NCBI GenBank assembly: GCA_036768485.1
Contig: JAVLUZ010000729.1
Coordinates: 496,001 to 560,000, forward strand
DNA length: 64,000 nt
Reading direction: 5' to 3'
Source of the DNA: Mermis nigrescens
Lineage: Eukaryota; Nematoda; Enoplea; Mermithida; Mermithidae
The notes beneath the pieces were generated by a model, which saw only the letters and a list, made by a program, of their open reading frames with translations, did no database searches and was not told the origin of the DNA. The translations under genes and the position numbers were made by a program. Below, in pieces: positions 1-12,066 of the stretch (positions are counted from its first letter, which is position 1; every line of letters starts with the position of its first letter).

Positions 1-705
1 ACGATATTGTAATTTTTCTTACTGAAAGCACAATCATTCTTAAAACAACAGCCGTTATATCAGTCCTGATCAATAATCTCAGACAAAAATATTTGACATT
101 AACCTTTTGTTTTCGAAAAGTTCTCATCCTCAAAATAACTATAAGCTTATCAAATAAAGTCTACATTGATCTAAAAATTTGAAAAATTAATTAGAAAATG
201 CACTAGGCTGATTCTATGTTATTTTTAATAAAGATCTTCTCTCATGATAGGACCCTTATTTGAACTTTTTATTTAGCGGTCAGGCTAATGAGCAACGTAT
301 TTAGGCTACGTCCACTAAAATATTATTCGAAAAAATTAGAATTTGCATCCATTTTATTTAGCGCTGCTTTTTGGTTACTGAATTAAATTTTAATCTGACA
401 GATAGATAGTTAGACATTTGAATTTTCAAATTTGAATTTGAATATGAATTTTTTAGTTTTAATTAATTTAAATTTTGATTAAAAATAATTTTCGGCGATT
501 TTTTTCTCGCAATTTTGCCCTGTTGACCCCCAGAATTCGATTGCTGCCTTGTATGGAATGATGTTTTAGAGTAATTTGCGGCTTAACTTTGACACGAGTT
601 TCCAACTGCAAGGTGTATACAAGCAATCTTTTGTGTCTGATAGCTCCTTTTCGTTATATATAATAAACTCCATTTTTTAATTATAAGACAGCAATGTGTT
701 ATCAC
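1..705. other. AT-rich intergenic sequence
   Basis: I see no gene or repeat family here beyond simple A/T-rich runs (AATTTGAATTTGAA near 430). Confidence 0.4.
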
Positions 706-872
706 CATAGTTGGGCAGCACTAAAATTCTGGGGGCAAGATTTTCAAAGGTCGAAAAATTGCGAAAAAAATTGCAAAAATTGAATTCTGGAGAGGGTATT
801 TTGGTTTTTGGGGGTATTTGGCTTTCTGGGGGAGAGTGCATAACCTCCAACTTCCTTCCCCACTCTCACGTG
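706..872 (+). mobile_element. Family A MITE, internally deleted
   Basis: It starts CATAGTTGGGCAGCAC, keeps the left 60 bases and the GGGGGTATTT block, but lacks the centre with the GATGCCAATGG region. The target duplication is not clean. Confidence 0.55.
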
Positions 873-1035
873 TTTTTATCATCTACGATTATGTCAGGGC
901 TAAATCAGATATTTCTCAAACATCATATGTTCTTTTAATCCATTTTCTTCAAAAAAAATTTCAAAAAGTTTCGATATTTCGTGCTAAAACATTAAGAGCC
1001 TTCACTGCACAGGCTTTTAGAACAATATAGATGCA

Positions 1036-1330
1036 GACATACATGGACAACGACCAAATTCTGGGCGTCTGGATAGAGCAACAGTCTAAAAAATCAAAAA
1101 TCAAAACAACATGTTAAAAATTTAATTCTGGGGATCTATTGATTTTGGGCGGTGGGTGGGTGGGCATACATAAGCAGCAAGAAAGTTCTGAGGGGGTGAA
1201 ATCACCAAACATTGCCAAAAATGTTACTAAAAATATAATTCTGGGAACCTACAGTAATCTGCGGGGGATCTTTCAAGTTCTGGGGGTGTGTACCCCAACC
1301 CCAGTTTCCCCACGCCCATGCGTAATGGAG
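1036..1330. mobile_element. Two overlapping family D copies
   Basis: Two D-type units (about 1036-1165 and 1166-1330) follow each other. Both have CAAATTCTGG / GTTCTGAGGG starts and the second ends CCCCACGCCCATGCG. Boundaries are approximate. Confidence 0.5.
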
Positions 1331-2528
1331 GGGGCTGCCGGATTCTCGTGGATCTATATCTCCCTACAACCGCGTGGCAGAGGTAATTTTGAGTGTTTTC
1401 GTCGGTCCATCCTTAATTATCAAAATTTTTGCCATTATGTGTGTATTCACGTTTGCAACGGATAATCAGTATATTCCGTAATCCTTAACCTACGCGAGCA
1501 TGAGATTCTAAAAATTTCGGAATTTCGTAGTTTCGAAACTTTGTTATGGTTTTTTGAGACAGACCTAACTCTAATAAAACGCTAACGTTGTTTTTATGTA
1601 GTAAAAACTTACTTTGAGACTTTCTGTAAATTGTCGGAAAACTTGCAAAGGGAAAATCAAGTGGGGCTAGAAAGCCAGAAAAGTTCACCTCGAGTACTAA
1701 ATTTCACATGTTTCTCTTTCGCTTATGTATATTTCACACTATAAGCCATTGATACATTTAGGGTTTTAAAGAAATTGTTTTTATTTATTTTGAAAGAAAA
1801 AAATCATAAAATTGACTACGATAAAAGTAACCTTTTCGAACCGAATTTAATTTGATGCTTTTTACACTTTCATATTAACTCATTGACGAATATGTATTTC
1901 CTGAGAGGGGCGATTGTATTTTAACATTTCCTTAAAGTATTAAAATCCCAAAAGCTCGCTTATTGTGCACTGAATAACGTTTTTTTCGTCAATTTTTATT
2001 TTGGCAAAATGACCCAAATAATTCTCCGAAAACTTTCGAAATATCATAGTGAACATTTCTATTGAAATCGCGCGTATTCTCAAAATTTCGTCAAATAAAG
2101 AAAAATCTGATCAATTATGATAAAAATTATTAGCAAATACTCTTGCCAACTTTGTTAAGTTGATAGGGAGGCGACCGCCCCCTTATCTAGATCCACTCTT
2201 GCGTTAACTGCTTACGGCTTAGTTCTAATAAATGAATTTCCAATCAAATAAGAAGCCATATGTAATGCTTATTTTAAATTTATTTTTCTATTTTATATAG
2301 TCTTATATTTATTTTTTTCTATAATTTTGAATACAATTGACTTTCGGGATTCCAAAGTATTTCAGACTTTATTCTGCATATTTTATAAATACTGGAACAT
2401 GAATGTTTGAATTTTTGAAGTCCGGTACATACGGCGGATAAAGAGAGATGGAGGCCGATCCCCTGTCGTCTATCAATTGTCACACTTTCGTATATTCTTT
2501 CGAATTTTTTCACAGTATAGGTAAGTAC
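1331..2528. other. Intergenic, nothing recognised
   Basis: There are no supported genes. Open frames are under 70 codons and without splice or domain support. Confidence 0.4.
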
Positions 2529-2771
2529 CATACCTAGGCGGGGGGGGGGGTTTGGGGGTATGCACTTCCCCAGAAACCGAAATACCTCTCAGAGTTCAAT
2601 TTTTGAAATTTTTTGTTTTTTTTTCGCAATTTTTTGATGCCAATGGGTAGCGCTCGATGAGAAACGTTGAATAATGGTGTTTTTTCACCATACCATCATT
2701 TTAAAGGATATTTTTTGACCTTTGTAAAAATCCTGCACCCCCTCTTAGAACTTTGGTGCCGCCCACCTATG
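2529..2771 (-). mobile_element. Family A hAT-like MITE
   Basis: Diverged copy with flanking GTAAGTAC / GTAAGTAA, an 8-bp target duplication with one change. It has the family's inner landmarks GATGCCAATGG and GTGGCATA-like ends. Confidence 0.72.
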
Positions 2772-2846
2772 GTAAGTAAGTACTCTTAACAGCGGTATGC
2801 CTAGGCCCCAAAAAACTTTTTTACGCAGAAAAAATGTTGATGTGAC

Positions 2847-3112
2847 CATAGATGCACAGCATCGCTGAGGGTGGGGGGTCAACAATTGAGCTTTTTGACC
2901 AAGGTGGCCTAAAAACTGTTATATAAATGCTGTAACTTTACTTTAATTCTACAGTCTATGGTAAATTTAAAGCACTTTGAAGAATATTTCCATGTTTCAT
3001 CCATTTTTAACCTTCATTTTGCCTCATTTTCCCCATCAAATTTCCCATTTTTCCATCCGGGCAGGGGTCTGCTAAACCCCCGCAACCAACCCGACGTGCA
3101 TGTCAGGTGTGA
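2847..3112 (+). mobile_element. Family B MITE
   Basis: It runs from CATAGATGCACAGCATCG to GACGTGCATGTC, with the family blocks TTTTGCCTCATTTTCCCC and CATTTTTCCATCCGG. Family B is about 250-290 bp, non-coding, and has ends related to CATAGATGCACAGC / GCATGTCTG. Confidence 0.65.
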
Positions 3113-3959
3113 ATCTCTAAATGATCTTTTAGGCATAACAACAGTGTTTTCTCTCGTATTTTTAAGCAAAAATTTTTAGAAAATTTAACGTCCATTGAGG
3201 AATTGCATTTTATTCCAAGCGTTAGCAGATTACAAGTTTGGTCATACTTTATTCTCAGGCACTTTGCGCCGGATTTTTAACATTAAACGAAATTTTGAAG
3301 AGATATCCAGGTTCGAGGATTTTAAGAAATTTCGCAATTTTTTCAAATTTTCTGCTCTTTTTTAAATTTTCTTGCATAAGGAAGTATTTTAAGTTCTAAA
3401 GGACGAAAAAGCTATTGGCGCATAATAAATGTTAATTTTTTGACAGTTTTTTTGAAAAAAATGGGTTAAATACGCCCTGTCTGGAAGTCATCGTTTCACC
3501 ATGAACAAACTATATCATATATTTCATAAATACCTACTGAAAATCATTCATCATTACCAGGGTTTTATCATTCGCGGGTAATGACATTGGTCTCGGAGAT
3601 ATAGCACATTTGTGAAGCTTAAAAATTTTGTTAGAATATATACGTCGCACAGTTTAAAAATAGGCACATGAGGAAGACTCAATTCAATGATGCACTAAAG
3701 AGATCATTCAGCGAAATCAAAACTCATGAATGAGTAATGCGACGGCCTTTTGTCTGCGAAGCGATCGACCACTAATTTTCATTAGGCTTATGAGACCACA
3801 GCAGGTAAAAAGGAAGCTAATAATCATATAAGCTAACAGAAAAGATGAAAAAACGGATGCGCCGTGAGTCGGCGTGCTGATCTCTCTCTGTCCGTTTTTT
3901 CTACGTTGGATGCCAATCGCTCCCGCGAGAATTCGACCGAAATACATTGCATTGATCAT

Positions 3960-5529
3960 TGACTATTTCATTAATAATACGCTTTCGTCCATCATTATTC
4001 GCATTTATATATTAATATTATAATATCTTGTGTTGTTTTTCGTGCGCCCTTTGCTATTATCCGCTTTGCTTTCGCGTTTTTTGTCATCATCGTTCGACTG
4101 AAATTTTCATTTTGTTCTCACTGACGTCTCAACAACGACGGTATAAAGAAGGACGGCTCAAATATTACCTACTCTAAAATAATTATTTTTCATCTGCGTT
4201 GTTTACCGTTATTGTTGTACGTACAACGTAGTCTGTATCTATACGAAGAGGCGTACTGTAGCCTATCTTCTAACACGTAACCCAACCGTCTCGCGATAAT
4301 ATTAGAATCCGACTTAACCCGAAACTCTCTGTTCTCTCCCGCGCCCTTGTGTGTAAGAAACGTATGCAAAACAAAACAACACTACATTGTGTATTATATG
4401 TTTATATAGATGAGCATTTTGCAATATAAATGAATATATAAATATGTGTATCTCTGTTGCAAAGAAGAGCCGAAAATACATTCGCCTATGTTGGGCTAAA
4501 AAGAGCCGCAACGCCGACGCGGTCGTAAATCATACGGTAGGAGCGGCGCGGCGGCTCGTTTGGTTTCAAAAAAGAGCCGAAGGCCGGCCCGGGACACGGG
4601 CGTGATATGATACGGCGGAAGATTCCTAAGCGCATTTGCTCCGTTCGTTATAAAACAAAATCGAGTAGGTACCGCAAAGCATTCCGACGTATGTAATGTG
4701 TAGCTATGTTTAAAGTGAGAAAAATTTAACGCGCGGCCGCCCGTTACATTCGACTTTTATATTTACACACGCGCACGGTGTTCTTTTTATAAATGCATAG
4801 TTTTTAGTGCGCATTATCTTCAGGGTTAAAACGATGAAGTATGCATGCTTTGGTAGAACCGGCCGCCGGAGAATCCGAAAGAATATGCATTCTATACGAC
4901 GTTGGTATTATACGCATGATATTCTACACCGTGTGATATGTGTAACGAATGGCCTATTTGAAACGCCCGTATGAAATATGTTCTAGCCGGAGCTTTTTCG
5001 AAAGCGAGAAAAAAGCGGAACGTCGAGCGGCAAAAGGCGGTCGTAAATTATTATTATTCTACGCAATTATTATTATTTCTTCCTATAAACGACGAGGCGT
5101 ACTGTAGATTTCGCGCGCCGACGAAAACGAAATCGATGATCATGCGCGCTCATTATTCAAAATGGAGACGACTAGCTCCGGCATACGGTAGATCATGCGG
5201 TAAGAATAAGTATGATCGTTTTACTCATCTATTTTGAATCACATATGCTCCGCGAAATCGTCTTACTGTAGAAACAAAAGAATATATCGCGAAAAGGAAT
5301 CGCCGTTATAAGTAATTATGAAGAGCTAAAGAGCGTTTTGCGCCGAAAATCGACAAAGATTTAATGCGACGAACGGACAGGTGCGCGCATTAATACGAAT
5401 CTGCGATATAAAATGCAAAGAAAAACTTGTTATTCTTTAAAATTTGTTCACTTTTTGACATGGGTCCTATAGAGCGGTTCAATTCATACATAGAGAGAAT
5501 GCATAAAAGCTTCCGCTTAAAAGTCTTTC
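3960..5529. other. Unique CpG-containing region, possible regulatory DNA
   Basis: The stretch differs from its surroundings by many CpG and by lack of all MITE families. GAGGCGTACTGTA occurs twice (4248-4260, 5094-5106) and AGAGCCG several times in 4460-4580. Its texture resembles the Hox upstream region and 62.35-64 kb. No coding exon is recognised, including the 88-codon frame at 4971. Confidence 0.35.
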
Positions 5530-5537
5530 GCTGTAAG

Positions 5538-5708
5538 CAGGGGCGGATTTAGGGGCGGGGTCCAAAATAGTGCGCAAAATTAAGGATTTTTGAGCGATTT
5601 TTAACGATTTCCGGGTTAAAACGGCTAATTCTTCCGCCCGAGTCAGGGTTCCGCCCCCACCTTAGGGCTACCGCCCCTCCCCTTAGGAAAATCCTGGATT
5701 CGCCACTG
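5538..5708. mobile_element. Family F hAT-like MITE (CAGGGGCGGAT ends)
   Basis: 171 bp. The ends CAGGGGCGGATTTAGG and CCTGGATTCGCCACTG are inverted repeats, with perfect GCTGTAAG duplications at 5530-5537 and 5709-5716. This end sequence resembles those of hAT-type MITEs of other animals. Confidence 0.85.
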
Positions 5709-5716
5709 GCTGTAAG

Positions 5717-6231
5717 GTACAGCTACGAATATTCCAAATTCCAATTAGCAAGCGCAACGTGTAAAAATAGGGCCGATATTTTGAAAAATTCTAATGACTT
5801 TTTTCTCGAACAAGAATTTGCGTTTATTATATAATTTCGTTATTTTCTGGTAATGCTTAATTTTAACTAATCTGGAAAAAGTTTTACCTCTGCAATACTA
5901 ATATTTGTATCATTCATGCAGATATTTACGCAGAGACAAAATAAGACGAAATCAGTGTCAAAAACGTATAAAAATCTCAACATTCTTCTTAACATGCTTG
6001 AAACATGAAGGGTCGATTTAGGCCATTTTTTGCTATTTTGACTTTTGAAGCAATTTTCGGCTTATGTTGGGTCAAACAAGTCTTCCTGTTGACCCTTAGT
6101 CTGACCTCTGAGGTTGAACATGCCTTGCATATACGATATTTATGTTGCTAAATTTTGCAAATTGGAAAATTCGTTAAGATTCTATTAGACGCGATTAGAC
6201 ATGCAGCACGTGGGGGGACGTTTGAAGGGGT
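5717..6231. other. Intergenic, nothing recognised
   Basis: AT-rich sequence without a gene or a repeat that I could match. Confidence 0.35.
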
Positions 6232-6394
6232 GGACCGTACATGGGCAGCAAGAAAATTCTAGAGGGTGAAATCGCAAAAAGTTGCCGAAAATCGCTAACT
6301 AAAAATAGAATTCTGGGGGTCTAAAATGATCTGCGGGGGGTTTTTCAACTTATGTGGGGTGTGTATATCCCAAACCCTCAGGCCCATGTGTGAT
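6232..6394 (+). mobile_element. Family D copy
   Basis: It runs from CATGGGCAGCAAGAAAATTC to CAGGCCCATGTGTGAT and adjoins a family B copy. Confidence 0.55.
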
Positions 6395-6665
6395 CTCGAC
6401 TCCCTTCTTCCCGGAACGGAAAAATGGAAAATTTTATGGGGAAGATGAGGCAAAAAGAAGGCCAGAAACGGGTGAAAATTAAAAATTTTCTTCAAAAATG
6501 CTTCAAATTGACCATAAACTTTTTGATAATGTAGTTTTTGCTCTTTTAGCGCTTACACCAGTTTTTGAGGTCATTTTGGTTCTGAAAACCTCTATTTTTG
6601 ACCTCCGCCTCAGACTAGCTGAACCCCAGTCCCTTCCCCCGATCAGCCATGCTTTGCATCTTGGA
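6395..6665 (-). mobile_element. Family B MITE
   Basis: Reverse orientation; GGGGAAGATGAGGCAAAA and CCATGCTTTGCATCTTGG are recognisable. Confidence 0.6.
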
Positions 6666-6749
6666 TGCGACTATTTCAAAATATTCTTTTTCGTTGAAGA
6701 TCTAATAATGCTTTTCACCATACATGAACTTGGGAAGGAGGGTTTCAAC

Positions 6750-7007
6750 CACAGGTGGGCGTGGAGGGGAGGGGGGTTTGGAGTGTATGCACCCCTAGAA
6801 GGCTGAACACCCCCTCAGAAACCAAAATAACCCCCAGGATTCAATTTTTGAAATTTTTTGTATTCGCAATTTTTTTGATGCCAATAGATAGTGCTTGAAG
6901 AGAAACGTTGAAAAATGGTATCAATTTCGCACCATTTTTAAACCATTTTTCGATCTTTGAAAAATTTTGCAACTCCTCCCACAAAATTTAGGTGCTGCCT
7001 ACCTATG
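6750..7007 (-). mobile_element. Family A hAT-like MITE
   Basis: The ends are CACAGGTGGGC and CTACCTATG, with perfect 8-bp duplications GTTTCAAC on both sides. Confidence 0.78.
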
Positions 7008-7015
7008 GTTTCAAC

Positions 7016-7362
7016 CATCCCAGAAAAATTCCTCCCCCAGAATTTGCGATTTTTAAAAAGTTTCAAAAAATTTCCTGAAAATGCGCAAAAATGTTGTGTT
7101 TTAAGCGTTTTTAGCTATCTAGTCGCTCAAAAGTGTCAATTTTTCGGCGCTTCGCGCCATATACTCATGTCTTATCTATATTTTCTTAAACTCGTTCGAT
7201 TTTTTTGGATTTTTAGATTTTTTGTGTTTTTATGCTATAGAAAGATAGAGCATCGTCAGAAACGACCGAAAAATAATGTTTTTGACGTGTATCCGCAATT
7301 ATAAGGCCCAAAATAGGTACTTTAAAATTTCAATCCCCTCCCCAGAATTCCCATGTTGTGCA
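7016..7362 (+). mobile_element. Family G repeat with GGCGC hairpin
   Basis: About 340 bp with GGCGCTTCGCGCCATATACT, a GAAAGATAGAGCATCGTCAG block and TTTTTGACGTGTATCCGC. The same order occurs at 58990-59310 and, reversed, at 52323-52730. Confidence 0.6.
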
Positions 7363-7703
7363 TGTCTGCTTTTCATGCATGCTGAAACACGCAGGCTATT
7401 ATTTTCCGCAGTAGTACCTTGTATAAATCAGCGTAATGCTCTTATCTGCGGGTCTAAGGGTGGGGAATGGGAATAAGGTGCCAGAATTCGAGGATTTTGA
7501 ATTCGTGCTCTTTTTGCAGGTCAATACAAATCAGAGGCAAATCGTATGAAAATATTGATTTTTTAGATTACTTCGACTCATTTTTGTGTATTTTTAGGCT
7601 AACAAGGCAATTAATGGAAGAATTTTAGCATTAAAGTTGGCAAAAATGATGCTAGAAGTGTTTCACAGGCTTAAAATGACCTGACGGTACCTGACTGTCT
7701 GAC

Positions 7704-8227
7704 CATAGGTGGGCAGCACCGAAATTCTGGGGGGGGTGGAAAGATTTTCAAAGGTCAAAAAAATGGTCTTAAAAGTGGTCGTATGCACACCTGGGCGTGG
7801 GGGTTTGGGGGTATGCACCCCCCAGAAACCAAAATACCCCCCCCAGAAATCAAAATACCCCCCCAGAATTCAATTTTTGAAAATTTTTTCGTTTTTTTCG
7901 CAATTTTTTGATGTCAATGGATAGTGCTTGATGAGAAATGTCGAAAAATGGTGTTTTTATCGCCATACCACCATTTTTAAGGCCATTTTTCGACCTTCAA
8001 AAAAATCTTGCACCCCCCCCCAGAATTTTCTTGCTGCCCACGTATGGTCGTATGGCGAAAAAAACACCATTTTTCGACGTACTCATCGAGCACTATCCAA
8101 TGGCATCAAAAAATCGCTACAAAGCAAAAAAATTCAAAATTTGAATTCTGGGAGGGGTATTTCGATTTCTGGGGGGTATTTCAACTTCTGGGGGTGCATA
8201 CCCCCCAAACCCCCACGCCCATGTGTG
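7704..8227 (+). mobile_element. Family A MITE split by a second copy
   Basis: The outer copy starts CATAGGTGGGCAGC and ends CCCATGTGTG, with TGTCTGAC duplicated on both sides. A second family A element was inserted into it at 7786-8046. Confidence 0.85.
7786..8046 (-). mobile_element. Family A MITE nested in another copy
   Basis: It is inserted in inverse orientation, with GTCGTATG duplicated on both sides. The ends CACACCTGGGC and GCCCACGTATG define the family's terminal inverted repeat. Confidence 0.88.
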
Positions 8228-8242
8228 TGTCTGACCTGTTAG

Positions 8243-8593
8243 CATAGCTGGGCAATGCCCATTGCCCCAGCTGGTACCCAAGCCCAATTTTTGGTTGCTT
8301 AGTCGTAAAAGTTGTTGCCCATAAAGCTTGTTTAAAATTATACGCTAGATTTTGAGTGATGGTTCTATAAGAGTGCATTAGCCTACACAAATAGCTAATT
8401 TAACCATTTGACAGTGTTTTCATATTATTTGATTTAGTTTTATTACTAACCCCGCACTCCAACATTATCGTGCATTGCACATGATTTTTCCCTGCTGATA
8501 TCATCAGGTGCAACTGGCAGACCCTCTGGCTGGTACCGGACCTGCTCTAGCTGGCACCGGGTTGCACCTGGTTGCACCTATTGCCCATGTTTG
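8243..8593. mobile_element. Family H hAT-like element (TGGGCAAT ends)
   Basis: The ends CATAGCTGGGCAATGCCC and CACCTATTGCCCATGTTTG are inverted, flanked by CCTGTTAG and CCCGTTAG (8 bp, one change). It abuts the target duplication of the family A element at 7704-8227. Confidence 0.7.
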
Positions 8594-8699
8594 CCCGTTA
8601 GCGGAGTACCACTAGCCCCGTGCATGTGTGATTCTGATCGATGTCGTTGTGAAAGTTATCGAAATTTGAAATTCGTGCGATTTGAGCTCCTGAATACGT

Positions 8700-9286
8700 T
8701 ATAGTCTGTTTATTTATTCAAAAGCTTTTTCCCTAAATGTACTTCATATTAATTAGTCTACAAAAGATCACAGTACACCTGTGGCACAATGCAAATGATT
8801 TTTTTCCAGATTGATAAACTATAAATGAGCTTTCAAATAATACCTTCTTTGTTATTGTATTGGACACAAAGTGGATTTGCAGTCAGCAAAATGGGAGAAA
8901 TTTGTTGAAAACCTACAACCATTGAAGATTGCCATTTTGCTAGGTTTCACGATCATAAAAATTCGTGAATTCATTTTACAACCCATTTGCACACTTTTAC
9001 AAGTATACTGTAGAAAAACAATTTTTGAGCGCAGAAAATACTGTTAAAAAAATATTAAATATTAAAATGATAAATATCAAAAATATAAATAAATCATGAT
9101 GATCATTCAATTTCATTTGGTTTAGCCTGGAGTGGAGACTAACTACAAAATTTAGAAATCGCAAATTACAAATACTCTTCATTATGAATATAACCAACGT
9201 GTCCTACACTAGATATTAGCTGAAAACACTTTTATAGTACCTAATATTAAACTCTAAAAATTCTTGAATAAATGAAACAAACTATA
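8700..9286. mobile_element. Family E element (TATAGTCTG ends), long form
   Basis: The left end TATAGTCTGTTTATTTATTC and right end GAATAAATGAAACAAACTATA are inverted. At 587 bp it is longer than the E copies at 31 kb. The ends flush with TA suggest a Tc1/mariner-type MITE; no transposase frame is present. Confidence 0.65.
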
Positions 9287-9675
9287 ACTTAGACGACTTC
9301 CGATTACTTAGCGTTTGCGACAGAGAAGAAACTGGCTTCCTGATTTCGATAATGGGGCAATGACTTCTTAGAAATAAAGACGAAACAAGATATTTCTGGC
9401 TTGATAGCGATGCCGTTGAAAAGTCGATAAATCATGCTACATACGACGACCCCTCCGGCCATGTGTGGTCATGCATGACCGAGGCGATACTGCCTTTCGA
9501 CTATTATTTATTTTTTACTTGTTCAGATTTGGAATTCGCTGAGAGTACATTCTGAGATAAAAAATCACTTATCGAAACTGGCTGGCCCATTAGTCGACGT
9601 AGCATAGAGCAGAACCTGCATTCTGATGGTCTACGTCGGGTCCAAAAATCTTCAAGGGTCAAAAAGGGTCCAAAT

Positions 9676-9937
9676 CATACGTGGGCAGCAAGAAAATTCT
9701 GGGGGGGTGCAAGATTTTTTGAAGGTCGAAAAATGGCCTTAAAAATGGTGGTATGGCGATAAAAACACCATTTTTCGACGTTTCTCATCAAGCACTATCC
9801 ATTGGCATCAAAAAATTGCGAAAAAAACGAAAAAAATTTTCAAAAATTGAATTCTGGGGGGGGGGTATTTTGATTTCTGGGGGGGTATTTTGGTTTCTGG
9901 GGTGCATACCCCCCAAACCCCCCCACGCCCAGGTGTG
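9676..9937 (+). mobile_element. Family A MITE, complete reference copy
   Basis: A 262-bp element running CATACGTGGGCAGC to GCCCAGGTGTG with perfect GTCCAAAT duplications. A diverged, end-less relative fills 9946-10071. It has no coding capacity; small frames in it are chance. Confidence 0.9.
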
Positions 9938-10079
9938 GTCCAAATGATGATGGGCAAAAAATATTATTTTTAATTTTTATCATCTAGCACTATGAATTAG
10001 CATCAAAAAATCACTAAAAAATGGAAAAAAAATTTTAGAAATTAAATTTTGGAGGCCTTTTGAATTATGGAGCTCCTAC

Positions 10080-10302
10080 CATACGTGGCGTGGGCAGCAC
10101 CAAAATTCTGGGGGTGCAAGCTTTTTTAAAGGTAAAAAAATGGCCTTTAAAATGGTGGTATGGCGAAAAAACACCATTTTTCAATCTTATCAAGCACTAT
10201 CCATTGGCATCAAAAAATTGCGAGAAAAACAAAAAAAATTTCAAAAATCGAATTCTGGGGGAAGGTTGCATGCATACCCTCAAACCCCCACGCCCAGGTG
10301 TG
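10080..10302 (+). mobile_element. Family A MITE, slightly shortened
   Basis: The flanks GCTCCTAC and GGTCCTAC are an 8-bp duplication with one change. The right block of G-runs is partly deleted. Confidence 0.8.
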
Positions 10303-10598
10303 GGTCCTACCCACTCCCATGTCCACGCTCGTCGTATGTGCATGTGACTGCTGCTCGCGCGTCCTTTCCTCCATTAATGATAAGTAAACTATAGTCATAT
10401 TTCTATACATTCAAAAGTAATCTGTAAGCTTACATTTAATTGAACTATTATTTTTAATTAATTATCCTTTTGTTGGTGAGACTTCATTTTGAAATACTGT
10501 ATACAAATTATTTGACCTTAATACATTATAATAATATTTTCTTTAAATATCGTCATTCTATTGCGTTTTATTCGACTTTTATTTCTTCGGTTCCGATC

Positions 10599-10739
10599 GT
10601 GCAGCAGCCAAATTCTGGGAGTCCCGCCCGCCCGATGGAGCGAGATTGCCAAAATTGAAAAATTCAATTCTAGGATCTTTTGGTTTGGGAAGGCGTCCGC
10701 CGGATTATCGGGGACCCCATGCCCCATACTCATATGTGA
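10599..10739. mobile_element. Family D short MITE
   Basis: 141 bp running GTGCAGCAGCCAAATTCTGG to CATATGTGA with perfect TTCCGATC duplications at both sides. Family D keeps AAATTCTGGGGGTC and a GGGGTCTATCGATTTTG block. Confidence 0.75.
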
Positions 10740-11439
10740 TTCCGATCCTTATATAAATACATTTAATGATTGATTTATAAGAAAATTGTTTTTTAATGGC
10801 CAAGCCTGAACATAATTCTCTGAAGTGAAACTCAACATCCGATTTTCTGCACCGTAAATGGAATCCGTTATGCATATTAAAAAAGCGCTTCTTCTTAGAT
10901 CTAAAGTTTATAAATTCTATTCAACATTTGATTGATAATAAAAATATTAGTGCGCAAATAGCTGAAATTGCTACTGAAGATATACTGGAATGAAATTCTA
11001 AAAAATAGTTTTAAGCTAAATATGTGCAGTGGTCAGCCAAAGACTTAACTTGATCTAAAAGCTGTCAACTTTGTTTAGCCTTAGAAGTTGACATAATACT
11101 TTAAATATAACATCTAAACTAACCTCAATTAAGGCGTTCGTATATGATTTCAAACAATTTGCAATACTTTTGACAGTTTTGGGCCTTTTTTGTTTTTAAG
11201 AAAAGCTTTCCTTTTCCACACGCGATTGCATTTGCGTACTTCCGCATCTGCTTTGATGATAAATAAATAATTTAAAATACTAATTAATAAATAATTTAAG
11301 AATGAATAGGATTTGTAGTTTTTTACCTTATTCAAAAGAAAAAATGAGCAAAAACCGCATGTCTGACTATGAGATTCATCTCATTCAACAGCAATCAATG
11401 AGCTGTCGACTTGTGTTGTAGCACGCAAGTGGGGGGGGC

Positions 11440-11661
11440 GGACATACTGGGCAATAGCTTAAGCTTCAGCCCGTCTAACCATGGGCTCTGAAAGGTTGGT
11501 TGGCCCCTAGTTGGGCTAAAAATGGATTAAAAATTACAATTTTCTTTGATTTTCCATTGTTTTCTCACATTTTTTAAAATGAGCCCGTCCAAATGGACCC
11601 TTCGGCCCGTCTAGCTTTTGTGTCAGCCCGTTCCGTGGATGGGCTATTGCCCAGGTGTGGA
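11440..11661. mobile_element. Family H element, second copy
   Basis: The ends CATACTGGGCAATAGC and GGGCTATTGCCCAGGTGTG are inverted repeats of each other. The flanks match only partly as an 8-bp duplication. Confidence 0.6.
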
Positions 11662-11689
11662 GGAGTAAGGGCTGGGGGAGTGTTAGGTC

Positions 11690-11942
11690 AAGACCCACTC
11701 CTCAGACTGTTAGACTGTCTAGAGGCTTCCAAAATGGAAAATCTTCTAAAGAAAAATACGGAAAAATGAAGGCCAAATGTGGGTAAAAATCTAAATTGTT
11801 CTGTTAAAGTGCATGAACCAACCAGAAACAGTGGAATACAGTTTTTAGGCTATAACGTTTATTCTTGCAGCAGTTTTTTCGACCATTTGATTAAAAAACT
11901 CTGGTTGATTCCACCGGACGGCCATTTCGTGCATCTATGGTC
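11690..11942 (-). mobile_element. Family B MITE
   Basis: Reverse orientation, ending CGTGCATCTATGG, followed directly by a family D copy. Confidence 0.55.
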
Positions 11943-12066
11943 ACCAAATTCTGGGGGTCCGATGGGGAACAACCGCTAATCATAATATTGAAAATTCAGT
12001 TCAGGGGCTATCGATTTTGGGAGATTTTAGATTCTTAGAGACGTCCAGAACCCTACCTATGTGCGG
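11930..12066 (+). mobile_element. Family D copy
   Basis: It keeps CACCAAATTCTGGGGGTCCG and GGGGCTATCGATTTTGGG. Ends are approximate. Confidence 0.5.

Noticed and set aside
7928..8242. Repeated short frames reading [18 protein letters not shown] and variants.
   Set aside because: The same peptide appears at every family A MITE copy, so it is translation of the repeat. Changes between copies do not favour silent sites by eye.
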